A stretch of DNA of 10,039 nucleotides, taken from the NCBI GenBank assembly GCA_028565635.1, contig JAOXYB010068845.1:1-10039 (forward strand), read 5' to 3'. Made by a program: the position numbers and the translations under genes. This stretch comes from Phoronis ovalis (Eukaryota; Phoronida; Phoronidae). Shown piece by piece: positions 1 through 7,020 of this stretch; position 1 is the first letter of the stretch; each line of letters begins with the position of its first letter. The notes beneath the pieces were generated by a model that saw only the letters and a list, made by a program, of their open reading frames with translations, had not been told where the DNA came from and did not search any database.

Positions 1-101
1 ATTTTCACAAGAATCATTAACATTTCATGATGCCAGCACAATATAAGAGAATCACATTTTAATGAAACACCGTAAAAATTGTACTGTAACGAAAAACGTG
101 A

Positions 102-142
102 AGTGCAGACTTTGGCTCAGGACCGTTGGCTGAGTCTGCACT
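102..142. repeat. Hairpin with a 10 bp perfect stem
   Basis: AGTGCAGACT at 102-111 is the exact reverse complement of AGTCTGCACT at 133-142, with a 21-base loop. The loop and stem edge also hold CTCAG (117-119 with flank) and CTGAG, which allow a competing shorter fold. It is GC-richer than its surroundings. No terminal repeats or target duplications were seen, so it is not assigned to an element family. Confidence 0.85.
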
Positions 143-266
143 AGTTCGTAAAAAGACGAGAAATAAGAGTGATATATACTTGATGGGAACGACACGAAGT
201 TTATTGTTCAAATGTAAGCGAGCAACTGAATTACATTACAATGACACAGGCTATTTATAGTCAACC

Positions 267-379
267 AGCGGAGGGAATCCGCTATACATAATACAGATAG
301 ACGTTCGGGAGGAAATCCGCTATATATAATATAGATAGTCCTGAGGAGGGAATCCGCTATATATAATATAGATAGACGT
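267..379. repeat. Three-copy tandem repeat, 37-38 bp unit
   Basis: The core AATCCGCTATA recurs at 276, 314 and 351, followed each time by TAATAtAGATAG-like sequence. Spacings are 38 and 37 bases. The first unit also folds as AGCGGA (267-272) against TCCGCT (278-283). A minus-strand frame over this region repeats tyrosine- and isoleucine-rich peptides only because of the repeat; it is not a gene. Confidence 0.9.
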
Positions 380-471
380 GCATATATGTAATATAAGTAT
401 ATATCTCTATACAATAATGATAATTTAAAATTAAGGTTTAATTTCGCTACAGTGCCAATCATACCAATTCA

Positions 472-702
472 TTTTGTTTTGGTAATTGGAAGTTATTGGA
501 ATGTATAGAAAATCAAAATTTTAGTTAAAATCAATAAAATATAAAAGAATAGCTCATATCTGAAACGATTGTTCCCTTAAAATATCATTGTTTTGGTAAT
601 TAGAAGTTATTGGACTGTATAGAAAATCAAAATTTTCGTTAAAATAAATAAAATATAAAAGAATAACCCATGTCTGAAAATGTTGTTCCCTTAAAATATC
701 AA
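472..702. repeat. Two-copy tandem repeat, 114 bp unit
   Basis: GTTTTGGTAATT begins at 476 and again at 590, and the two units stay colinear up to TTCCCTTAAAATATC with scattered substitutions, about 90% identical by eye. There are no coding signs. The two units are followed by unrelated AT-rich DNA. Confidence 0.93.
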
Positions 703-1000
703 TATGGCTGCAACGATATTGATATAATCTTCAGTAAAAACTAAGTAAATGAAATGTATATATAATAAATTATTACTTATTTATAACCTTTACCCATACT
801 GCAGGAAAGTTGAAATCAATAAAATATTATAAAAAAATGTCTGATATTAAACAGACCAATTGTGAATACAGTTAGAATACACCAAAGCACATAAAGTAGC
901 AAGATTTCATAAGAATAGTGTACAGACATTTCGGAATGTAACTGTTCCATATACGTAAGAATACGTTATCATATATTATTCTTAGCATATTCCCGCGGAT
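703..1000. other. AT-rich noncoding stretch with nothing recognisable
   Basis: No open frame of note, repeat or RNA gene was found here. It lies between the 114 bp tandem repeat and the TATA-like sequence at 1016. Confidence 0.6.
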
Positions 1001-1015
1001 TGTGTTTAACGCATT

Positions 1016-1106
1016 CTATATATAAAACTCTGCATTTGTTCAATATACGTAGAAATACAGAAAGCAAAATATTTCGTATTCTATGTCTTTTCGTGCAGTG
1101 GTAAGT
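1016..1106 (+). promoter_or_regulatory. TATA-like box followed by ATG and strong splice donor (possible first exon)
   Basis: TATATATAAA sits near 1017-1026. An initiator-like TTCA follows at about 1039, then an ATG at 1083 opening a six-codon frame (MSFRAV) that runs into GTGGTAAGT, a near-consensus donor with its GT at 1101. The spacing suits a polymerase II promoter with a short first exon. TATA-like words are common in this AT-rich DNA, and no downstream exon was identified. Confidence 0.2.
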
Positions 1107-1120
1107 AATTATTAGTAAAC

Positions 1121-1413
1121 TGGAATATTCAATGATTATTCATAAAAATAAAGAAACAATGTTTAAACGGCACTAATAAAAAAATTAAAAAAAGGAATTT
1201 AATTCCTAACAGAGCTGGTTTGATCCTAAGGTTTCTGCTTTCAACAAATTTTGAAAATAAGGATGATACTGCATCACAGCCGAAATATTGTATCCCAGTA
1301 TGGTTTATAAAATTCCAGAAACGTATTTACTTTTGTCACAAAAGTAAAGTGTAATACATTTCATTTTTGACACTTTAGTTCACACGCTACATGTCATGAA
1401 TGTTATCAATATT
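1121..1413. repeat. Dispersed family, copy 1, left arm
   Basis: This stretch aligns with 6901-7220: TGGAATATTC, GTTTAAAC/GGATAAAC-type words, an AGGAATT/AATTCCT palindrome (1193-1207), TTTCAACAAATT, AAATAAGGATGATA, CCAGTATGGT and CATGTCAT all occur in the same order. By-eye identity is about 80%. A degraded tRNA T-arm-like word GGTTTGATCC lies at 1217-1226. Relative to copy 2 it lacks about 28 bases after CATGTCAT. Confidence 0.88.
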
Positions 1414-1415
1414 TA

Positions 1416-1561
1416 CAGTAGGTTTCCGAGTTATGCTCTCCCGATAAAGTACTAAATATACTAGTTTGTGACAGTTACTCAGGTTTTTCTGACGACATTT
1501 TACCACATCACAAACCAGTATTTTGTATATACGGAAGAGCATATAACTCGGAAACCTACTG
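1416..1561. mobile_element. 146 bp palindromic MITE-like element, TA-flanked
   Basis: CAGTAGGTTTCCGAGTTAT at 1416-1434 is mirrored by ATAACTCGGAAACCTACTG ending at 1561. The pairing continues with small gaps to TTTGTG / CACAAA, giving arms of about 60 bases around a loop near 1476-1508. Both ends are flanked by TA (1414-1415 and 1562-1563). CAGT ends with TA duplication are typical of Tc1/mariner-derived miniature elements. It has no coding capacity. The opposing frames seen over it are by-products of the palindrome. Confidence 0.75.
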
Positions 1562-1566
1562 TAATT

Positions 1567-1719
1567 AATGTCAGGAGTTGGGTGCAAACGCACCCCCATT
1601 TTGAAATAACAGGAACATTGTTACGCCCTAATCACGGAATCGGGCGTACAGTTAAGCGGCAGGAGGTTACATAATAACACAAGAGCCGCTATGGGTGTGG
1701 AAAGACTAGCCTCTCTTGC

Positions 1720-1720
<1 letters not shown>
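1567..1720. other. GC-richer block with hairpin, probable TE fragment
   Basis: The base composition rises above that of the surroundings. TGCAAACGCACCCCC (about 1582-1596) followed by ATTTTGAAA recurs almost exactly at 2749-2772 in the same orientation. TACGCCC (1622-1628) pairs with GGGCGTA (1642-1648). The block ends directly at a long AT microsatellite, as many nonautonomous elements do. No element family was recognised. Confidence 0.4.

Positions 1721-1721
<1 letters not shown>

Positions 1722-1761
<40 letters not shown>
1722..1761. repeat. (AT)20 microsatellite
   Basis: Forty bases of uninterrupted alternating A and T follow TTGCCC. The array is perfect, so it is probably polymorphic in length. 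Confidence 0.98.
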
Positions 1762-1871
1762 CGAAATATACTACTTTAAAGCATTATTTATAATTGACGC
1801 TAACAGCTTATAGATACCATTTTCTTATCTTTACTGCATCTACAGTGTGTACAAATGAATGCGCCAAGTTT

Positions 1872-2197
1872 AACATTTCATAAAAGTTTGGTTTTCCAAA
1901 AGATACTTTTCAAATTTGAAACTATAGGATATATAAAACTTAGAGTGTTATATATCCTAGACATTATTAAAATTTCTCAAGAGTACTTGACTTGTATTGT
2001 TTTGCAGTTGTTATGAATTATATAGCATTTTTGAGATAAGCATTTACAAATTTAATAATTTAATAACATGTCATAAAAGTTTGGTTCTTCAAATGGTACT
2101 TCATATATGACATTACTAAAAATTCGAGTACTTGCGTTGTTTTGCAGTTTTTGTGAATTATAGTCATTTTGAGATAAGCATTAACAAATTTAATAAG
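1872..2197. repeat. 193 bp tandem duplication, two unequal units
   Basis: AACATTTCATAAAAGTTTGG at 1872 recurs at 2065 with one change. GAGTACTTG, TGTTTTGCAGTT, GAGATAAGCATT and ACAAATTTAATAA follow in the same order in both. The second unit lacks roughly 50 bases that in the first hold a strong hairpin (1925-1959). Confidence 0.9.
1925..1959. repeat. 12 bp perfect inverted repeat inside the first 193 bp unit
   Basis: TAGGATATATAA at 1925-1936 pairs perfectly with TTATATATCCTA at 1948-1959 around an 11-base loop. It lies in the part missing from the second unit, so it either inserted into unit one or was deleted from unit two. Confidence 0.85.
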
Positions 2198-2625
2198 GGC
2201 TACATTACATTGATAATGGTTATATTCTGATATTGATTATTTAATTTATTTTAGAGAAGTGAACTAGAACTAGGAAATGTTTCAGTTTTTCTTGAAATTT
2301 TTTTAAATATCAAATTTTGTATATTGACAAATCCGAGCTGGTACAACTGTATGCAATCAAAATAAATGTAAAACTTATGATAGGTACAGATGAGCTCGAT
2401 TTTTTTCCTAAACCCCTTTTTATGTCTATCCGTCTAATTCACGAATTAGATCACACAAACAAACTGTATTCTAATTTTTAGAAAAAATGTCATACTCTAC
2501 ATTACATGCAACACTGATGTTATATTTTGCCCCAATATAATATTTTAAAACAATAATTTTTTCATTATGATTTTAAGTCAATTTAGAAAGATGAAGGACA
2601 TAACATTCATTTAAAAAAATTGCCC
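2198..2625. other. AT-rich noncoding stretch inside the insertion
   Basis: I found no repeat, reading frame or RNA feature here beyond poly-A and poly-T runs. Confidence 0.55.
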
Positions 2626-2790
2626 TTAAATGGGCCCTGCACCACACGCCGATGACGAACGGGACACCCCTGCATGACCCTTTACCGCATGCCGTTTCAT
2701 GGCGTGCGAACTGCCTCGGACAGTCCTGGTCCGAGACACATAATTTACTGCAAACGCACCCCCCTTTTGAAAAAGTGTCAGACGGCCCTG
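2626..2790 (-). other. GC-rich patch ending in a CAGGGCC terminus; Cys-rich open frame on minus strand
   Basis: GC content is far above the flanks. Read on the minus strand it starts CAGGGCCGTCTGACAC, then TTTTTCAAAAGGGGGG, a layout common at hAT-type ends. One minus-strand frame is open throughout (2573-2866) and translates the patch into a segment with Cys spacing C-x-C-x3-C-x5-C-x10-C-x4-C (CVCSKLC, DQDCP, ACGKGSC). This could be a fossil exon of a secreted cysteine-rich protein or chance in a GC-rich element. CTCGGAC (2715-2721) and GTCCGAG (2729-2735) form a perfect hairpin. Confidence 0.4.
2715..2735. repeat. 7 bp stem hairpin in the GC-rich patch
   Basis: CTCGGAC and GTCCGAG are exact reverse complements with a 7-base loop. 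Just upstream, GCATGCC and GGCGTGC form a second stem with one G:T pair. Subterminal hairpins are common in nonautonomous elements. Confidence 0.7.
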
Positions 2791-3684
2791 AATGTGTAAG
2801 ACTTTCATTAAGTAATTTAAATTGGGTTGATCGATTTAGTTGTGTTCCATTGGGTGATCGCTGCATGATATGGCATATGTGTCAGTCACGTATAGCTTGA
2901 AAGATAAGCATCCACGCCCAGTGTATCCAAGTACTCGATTTATTTTTTGTAACATTTATTTTTTATTTTTTTGAGATGTTATTTATAGATTTGTAGCTCG
3001 GACTCAGGTCTTAATAACAAGAGCATAAAAGCATATTTATTAAATCTATTTTTGTAAAAGTTTACTTGTTTTGTCTCTTGTTGCAAATAAAAAGAAAGAG
3101 GCTATTTCTCCGGATAAATAAAATATATGCAATAATATGCAAAATTCTTAAACAAAGTTTTTATCAACTGATGTTATAGTTATATAAACAAATTCGAATT
3201 TTGTAAAATATATTGCTAGCTTTTTCCTAACGTATGTAGATTCTATATGACATAAGGCAAAATAAATTTTTCCTGTGATTCCCTGTATCAACTTCCTACA
3301 ATAGTACACCACTTAGAAAATTATTGACCTGACGTTTCGACGAAAGTTTTGTCACAATAATAAGTCTAGTTAAACATAATGTACCTTCTGCCGATTCTTT
3401 CTACAAGCATGCATGTCATATTTGTTTTAGTTGACCAGCTGGAGACAACCTAGCGAGAATTTGGAATCATGCAGGAATATCACAGTTTCAGCTTACATGA
3501 AAAGTTGCCATCAAATTTAGGGAACATTCAAAACTTTTGTTTTCATTTACTTCGCCGGTTTTAGATTGCACCAAATTTCAAGCAACAGCAATGAATACGC
3601 CGCGTATGGAAAGACGAAAATGGAAAAAGTGGGGTAATACCAGATTGCTACAGGCATTACAAGGTTTTTCGTGTTTACCTTACC
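2791..3684. repeat. Dispersed family, copy 1, right arm
   Basis: It aligns with 7227-8141 over about 900 bases at a roughly constant offset. The best conserved blocks are ACTTTCATTAAGTAATTTAA, ATTGGGTGATCGCTGCATGA, TTGTAGCTCGGACTCAGGTC, CAAATAAAAAGAAAG, TATTGCTAGCTTTTT and GTCGATTC/CCGATTCTTTCTACAAGC. Homology fades after TTACCTTA near 3684. There is no long open frame in either copy and no matching terminal inverted repeats were found. Confidence 0.9.
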
Positions 3685-3689
3685 GAAAA

Positions 3690-4210
3690 TTTAATGCCAT
3701 TTTGAGATTTTGAACTTTTAACCTGTGAATGACCTTTAATTGGCCTCAAGGTCAACTCTCCCGACTCTAATTGTCATATGTCAAATTACAAGCCTGTTGA
3801 ACTACTCATTACGATTTGCATTATGCTTCCTCCATAAAATTAATTGAAAAGATGCTTAAAATAAATTTCACCTTTTAATACCTAAATGTTCTTAAAGCTT
3901 ATTAAAAAACCCTTTTATAACCCAATACCATCATTTTGGAACATTTCCAGCAATTTTAGATATTCGACCTTTGACCTTCAAATGACTTTTTGACCTCGAG
4001 GTCAACAGTCGCTAGAGATGTCACACCTCAAGCACCATGTCCATAACTGTAACGGTCTTCGAGCTATACCTTGCTGAAAATTGGAAGAAAAAGAAGACAA
4101 AAATCGTACAAAACCAATAGGACTATAGAAGCAACCCTAGGGTAACGTTAATCAACGGACTAACGGACTATAAAGTAACGAACTTACGGAGCAAAATGAA
4201 TTTAGTATTG
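3690..4210. repeat. TGACCT/AGGTCA-rich decayed repeat
   Basis: TGACCT or AGGTCA occur at 3730, 3749, 3972, 3991 and 3999, and CGACCT at 3965. Later come CCAATAGG (about 4115), CCTAGGGTAAC (about 4137) and a tandem ACGGACTA pair near 4155-4172. I recall similar strings (TGACCTTTGACCTTGA, CCAATAGGG, CGGAC runs) as widespread in bivalve repetitive DNA, so a degenerate repeat is the best reading. The words also match nuclear-receptor half-sites. Confidence 0.45.
3991..4004. repeat. Perfect 14 bp palindrome TGACCTCGAGGTCA
   Basis: Two nuclear-receptor-type half-sites face outward with a two-base spacer. It sits inside the TGACCT-rich repeat, so regulatory use is only possible, not shown. Confidence 0.6.
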
Positions 4211-4760
4211 AATTATTACGTGATATGTGTTCTTAAATATTTTTATTACAAAAAAAATCAATGCGAAGATAATAATTTATTAAAATACGATGCTTAAAAA
4301 TCGAAACCTTTTTTTGGTCTAATTTCGCAAGCTCAAACTAACAAAACATAGCCATATAAACAGCATGATTTTGGCATGGTCATGAGAAGTAACCGATAAA
4401 TGTGACGATGATACAATTTTTGCAAGTTTTGTATTTTTATGAAATAATGATAAGTTCATCTGGTGTAAATATTCAGGTGATTATTAGCTAGCCTATGTTT
4501 TCTTTGCTAGTTCGCTTTTTACTTCGGCAGTCTGCCAGTTCGTTTATTCAGCCACTCCGCTATGGACGGCTTATCAATTTAAGATAGATAGACGTTTATA
4601 CTTACAGAATACACATTACTGTAAACACTTGCAGGGTCTGCCTACGATCTACATCAAAAATGACAACTATATATTTTACCTGTTATGTAACAAATTCTGG
4701 AGTAATGTGACTGTAGTATGCTTGCTATGTCTTGTCAAACTGAACTACACTTCGTTGTAA
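4211..4760. other. Noncoding stretch without identifiable content
   Basis: No open frame, RNA gene or clear repeat was seen. A short palindrome GGCAGTCTGCC lies near 4525-4535. Confidence 0.55.
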
Positions 4761-4910
4761 GTATGGAGCCTGGACCAAGATATTGTTCCCGGGATCATAG
4801 TACAGTACTCATCCTTATCGCAGTTGAGAGCCGTCTAGGGCAGCCAGGTATATAGCACCGGGACACTGAATTTTGTCAGGCAACCAGCGCTGTTGCCCAA
4901 CCCTTTCATT
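4760..4910. other. GC-richer patch with hairpin, unknown origin
   Basis: Composition rises relative to the flanks. GGCAAC (4879-4884) and GTTGCC (4892-4897) form a perfect stem with a 7-base loop, CAGCGCT. There is no sustained open frame, so an exon is not supported. It may be a fragment of a nonautonomous element. Confidence 0.35.
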
Positions 4911-5500
4911 TAATTATGATCAAATACTTAAAAATGTGAAGCAACAATTTCATATATTAACGAAAACAACTGCAAGTTCCTAAGAAGTCTAATCTAAAAT
5001 TCTAATTGATGAGCATTGAAATGTGGTTATGAACTTTACAAAGTTTAAAATTCCAAAAGTAAATTCCTGCGGTTCAATTAAAGTGCACCGTAGAAAACAT
5101 TATTGTCTTCCTTGTCACAGAGCGTCAATGCATATTGAGACCTACATGTATGGGGCAATGTAAATCCTGAACCACACCGTATGCATTTCACCAGGCATTA
5201 GTTTTCTTTTAGTGACTCTAATATTATATTATATGTTGCCATACCTGATAACAACGTCTGCTTTATCACTAAACGTGTCTATAGATCCTCACATTGCATA
5301 GTACAAAGAGTTGCCTACAAAATCAGTGGCCAAAAATAATGGATTGGTGAAACAAACTGTGTATGTTTTTTTACAAAGTTGAAGAATCTGTCTGTTTGTG
5401 GCATTTTTATTTCGTTTTTCAAAAAACTTTTTAACTGTACATATAAAGATACTAGAATATATTGCTTTGCTTTTTAAATGCCTGCGATAACATATAAACT
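4911..5500. other. Noncoding stretch without identifiable content
   Basis: AT-rich sequence with stops in all frames and no clear repeats, located before the tRNA-like segment. Confidence 0.55.
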
Positions 5501-5511
5501 TTCTTATCCTC

Positions 5512-5575
5512 TCGGGTGGAGTTGCGCTATATTGAAAGTACAGTTACAAGTTCAAATCCACCGCCTCGCACCCGA
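5512..5575 (+). repeat. tRNA-like remnant (possible SINE head)
   Basis: TCGGGTGGAGTTGCGC (5512-5527) resembles an internal promoter A box. AGTTCAAATCC (5549-5559) closely matches the B box, at a spacing usual for tRNA-type promoters. TCGGGTG (5512-5518) pairs with CACCCGA (5569-5575) as a 7 bp outer stem. However, the T-arm stem does not pair, the total length is short at 64 bases, and six extra bases sit between T arm and outer stem, so it is not a functional tRNA. A 76-codon plus-strand frame overlapping it is not supported as a gene. Confidence 0.35.
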
Positions 5576-5694
5576 CCCAGATAAGTTTACACGTAACGTA
5601 AACACAAATCAAATGTGCAAAGGTATTACATTTCTAAAGTCTTGTAATAATTATATATTTTTTTCTAAATTAGTTGGCTCAATGTTTTATTACT

Positions 5695-5960
5695 TGTATA
5701 AAATTTAGCTGACATCATTTATAATGACATAGATTCTATTTGACACATGCATGTAGAAATCGATTGCAAATATATATCCCTTCTACTTCAGCAGTAATAA
5801 ATACTTTAATCTATTTTTCTAACCTGACGTACCGATAAATATGTTATACAGTCAAATTTCCAAATTATGTCATGCACGTTCATGGCTAACGAACATTTTC
5901 GGACAACATGACTTTAAAGTTTTCAAGACCACCTAGCGGGGATTTTGAAAAATACAACTT
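5695..5960. repeat. Dispersed family, diverged third copy (partial)
   Basis: Three anchors stay colinear with copy 1 at almost the same offset: TAGATTCTATTTGACA (5730 versus 3237), CCTGACGT with CGA (5823 versus 3328) and CCTAGCG (about 5942 versus 3449). Offsets are 2493-2495 bases, too regular for chance. Between the anchors, identity is low. A later partial match GGGTAATACC (6203 versus 3632) suggests it extends to about 6220 after an extra 78 bases. Confidence 0.6.
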
Positions 5961-6040
5961 TACCCAACACTAGATTGATCTATATATTTTCATAGTTTTT
6001 GATTAAAAATGGCATTAAAATGTTTTGTTTCCTTTATTAT

Positions 6041-6075
6041 TTTACCATGACCAGCATGGAGACAACTAGTTTAGA
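6041..6075. repeat. Extra copy of the GACCAGC-TGGAGACAAC motif
   Basis: ATGACCAGCATGGAGACAAC here matches TTGACCAGCTGGAGACAACC at 3431-3450 in copy 1. It lies about 113 bases after the colinear position in the third copy, so it is either an internal duplication or a rearranged fragment. Confidence 0.5.
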
Positions 6076-6297
6076 TATAACGTTATCTTACAAACTTTTT
6101 ATTTTATGGCCATCATGCTCTACGATTCTTGCACATAATGCATATTGTCTTAGAGCGAGAAAGTAGGTTTTACTTAAAATGAAATTTAATATATTATAAA
6201 CCGGGTAATACCATTGCATTTTTATTCACAGGAGATAAACAGTTAGTTTTCTGATTTCTTTTATACACAACCAGGTATTTTGATCTAGGCTCCATAA

Positions 6298-6470
6298 CGG
6301 CAGGTTAGCTTTAGATGATATAGCTTAAAAAGTCAGGTTTGAGGAATATCAAGTTTTGTCAAAAAATACACAACAATGGAGAAACAAATAAAAGATCCAA
6401 TAGCAGAGCGGCAGGCTTGCTTTAGATGATATTGCATCTGATTAAAATAATGCCTAAGGGAAAAAATACA
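6298..6470. repeat. Diverged tandem duplication, about 100-111 bp period
   Basis: CGGCAGG..GCTTTAGATGATAT occurs at 6298 and 6409 (offset 111), and AAAAAATACA at 6361 and 6461 (offset 100). The change in offset implies an 11-base indel. It is noncoding. Confidence 0.6.
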
Positions 6471-6780
6471 ATCAAACACAAAATACTAAAAACATGTCAA
6501 AATGTACTATGTTCTGTAGTTAATGTTCCTTATATTTAATCAGTTTCACGTTTATATAATAATTTGTTTAATTTTAAAACTAAATTTAGTGGCACTATAT
6601 ACACAATTAACATAGTAAACACTACCAGTAGTTCAGCAGGTAGTAAACACAGTCAAAGCCTTCTCTGGAGTTATAGGAATATCACTATTACAGAAACCTT
6701 CATTATAAAATCATACAAATATCTAAACTTTGTAGATATTAATATAATTTGTACAAATTTGCGAGCTATTTTGAATTGTG
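6471..6780. other. AT-rich noncoding stretch
   Basis: A 73-codon plus-strand frame (6564-6785) lies here. It has low-complexity composition and no recognisable domain, so it is not called. Confidence 0.5.
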
Positions 6781-6850
6781 CCTAATAACGATATAATGAT
6801 GATATAATGATACTATAATAAAATGAAAAATATAATAATAAAATAATGTC
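6781..6850. repeat. Cryptically simple AT-rich sequence
   Basis: GATATAATGAT repeats twice, followed by loosely repeated ATAATAAAAT words. It borders the second copy of the dispersed family. Confidence 0.6.
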
Positions 6851-6875
6851 AACGTAAATAAATATTTTAATATTT

Positions 6876-6909
6876 AATATTCCAGTTTATTAAAATAGAG
6901 TGGAATATT
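6876..6909. repeat. 9 bp inverted repeat at the left border of copy 2
   Basis: AATATTCCA (6876-6884) pairs with TGGAATATT (6901-6909), and the right arm is the start of homology with copy 1. Copy 1 has the TGGAATATT arm but not the other. Confidence 0.7.
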
Positions 6910-6990
6910 CAATTATTATTCATAAAACTAAAATAACAGAATGGATAAACGCTACTAATAAATAATTAAAAGAAGGAATTTTAATTCCTA

Positions 6991-7020
6991 GCAGAGCGTG
7001 GTTTCGATCCACAGACTTCT
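6991..7020. repeat. tRNA T-arm-like hairpin within copy 2
   Basis: GTGG (6998-7001) and CCAC (7009-7012) enclose a 7-base loop TTTCGAT, and the surrounding word GGTTTCGATCC is one base longer than a consensus B box. The equivalent sequence in copy 1 (1217-1226) has lost the pairing. This hints that the family once carried a tRNA-derived segment. Confidence 0.3.

Larger units (their letters stand above)
1411..2790. mobile_element. About 1.38 kb insertion splitting copy 1 of the dispersed family (hAT-like right end)
   Basis: Copy 2 has only eight bases between the sequences that here flank 1.38 kb, so this block is an insertion or the remains of nested insertions. Homology resumes exactly at 2791, right after GGCCCTG. 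Read on the minus strand the insert therefore begins CAGGGCCGTCTGACAC, typical of hAT-family ends. The octamer on the right is AATGTGTA (2791-2798), that on the left is AATATTTA (1408-1415), and copy 2 has AATTTGTA (7227-7234); they fit a decayed 8 bp target duplication. The left end starts CAGTAGG, which matches the right end only in its first bases and belongs to a small palindromic element, so the left border may be secondary. No transposase reading frame is present. Confidence 0.5.

Noticed and set aside
267-379. CRISPR-like array
   Set aside because: The three units are contiguous near-identical tandem copies with no unique spacers, in a eukaryotic setting.
208-462. 84-codon minus-strand frame
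   Set aside because: It spans the three-copy tandem repeat and encodes only repeated Tyr/Ile-rich peptides without domain features.
1387-1674. Overlapping 70- and 68-codon frames on opposite strands
   Set aside because: Both run through the palindromic MITE; the shared peptide ends arise from its inverted arms.
2652-2900. 82-codon plus-strand frame
   Set aside because: It crosses the precise insertion border at 2790 into family copy 1, so it is a chance joining of unrelated sequences; its lack of stops is explained by the GC-rich patch.
5512-5575. Functional tRNA gene
   Set aside because: The T-arm stem does not pair, no clear anticodon arm is visible, and the spacing to the outer stem is wrong.
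5478-5708. 76-codon plus-strand frame as a gene
   Set aside because: It crosses the tRNA-like segment and AT-rich DNA, shows no domain, and is not conserved elsewhere in the window.
6564-6785. 73-codon plus-strand frame
   Set aside because: Low-complexity Asn/Thr/Ile composition, no recognisable domain and no conserved counterpart.
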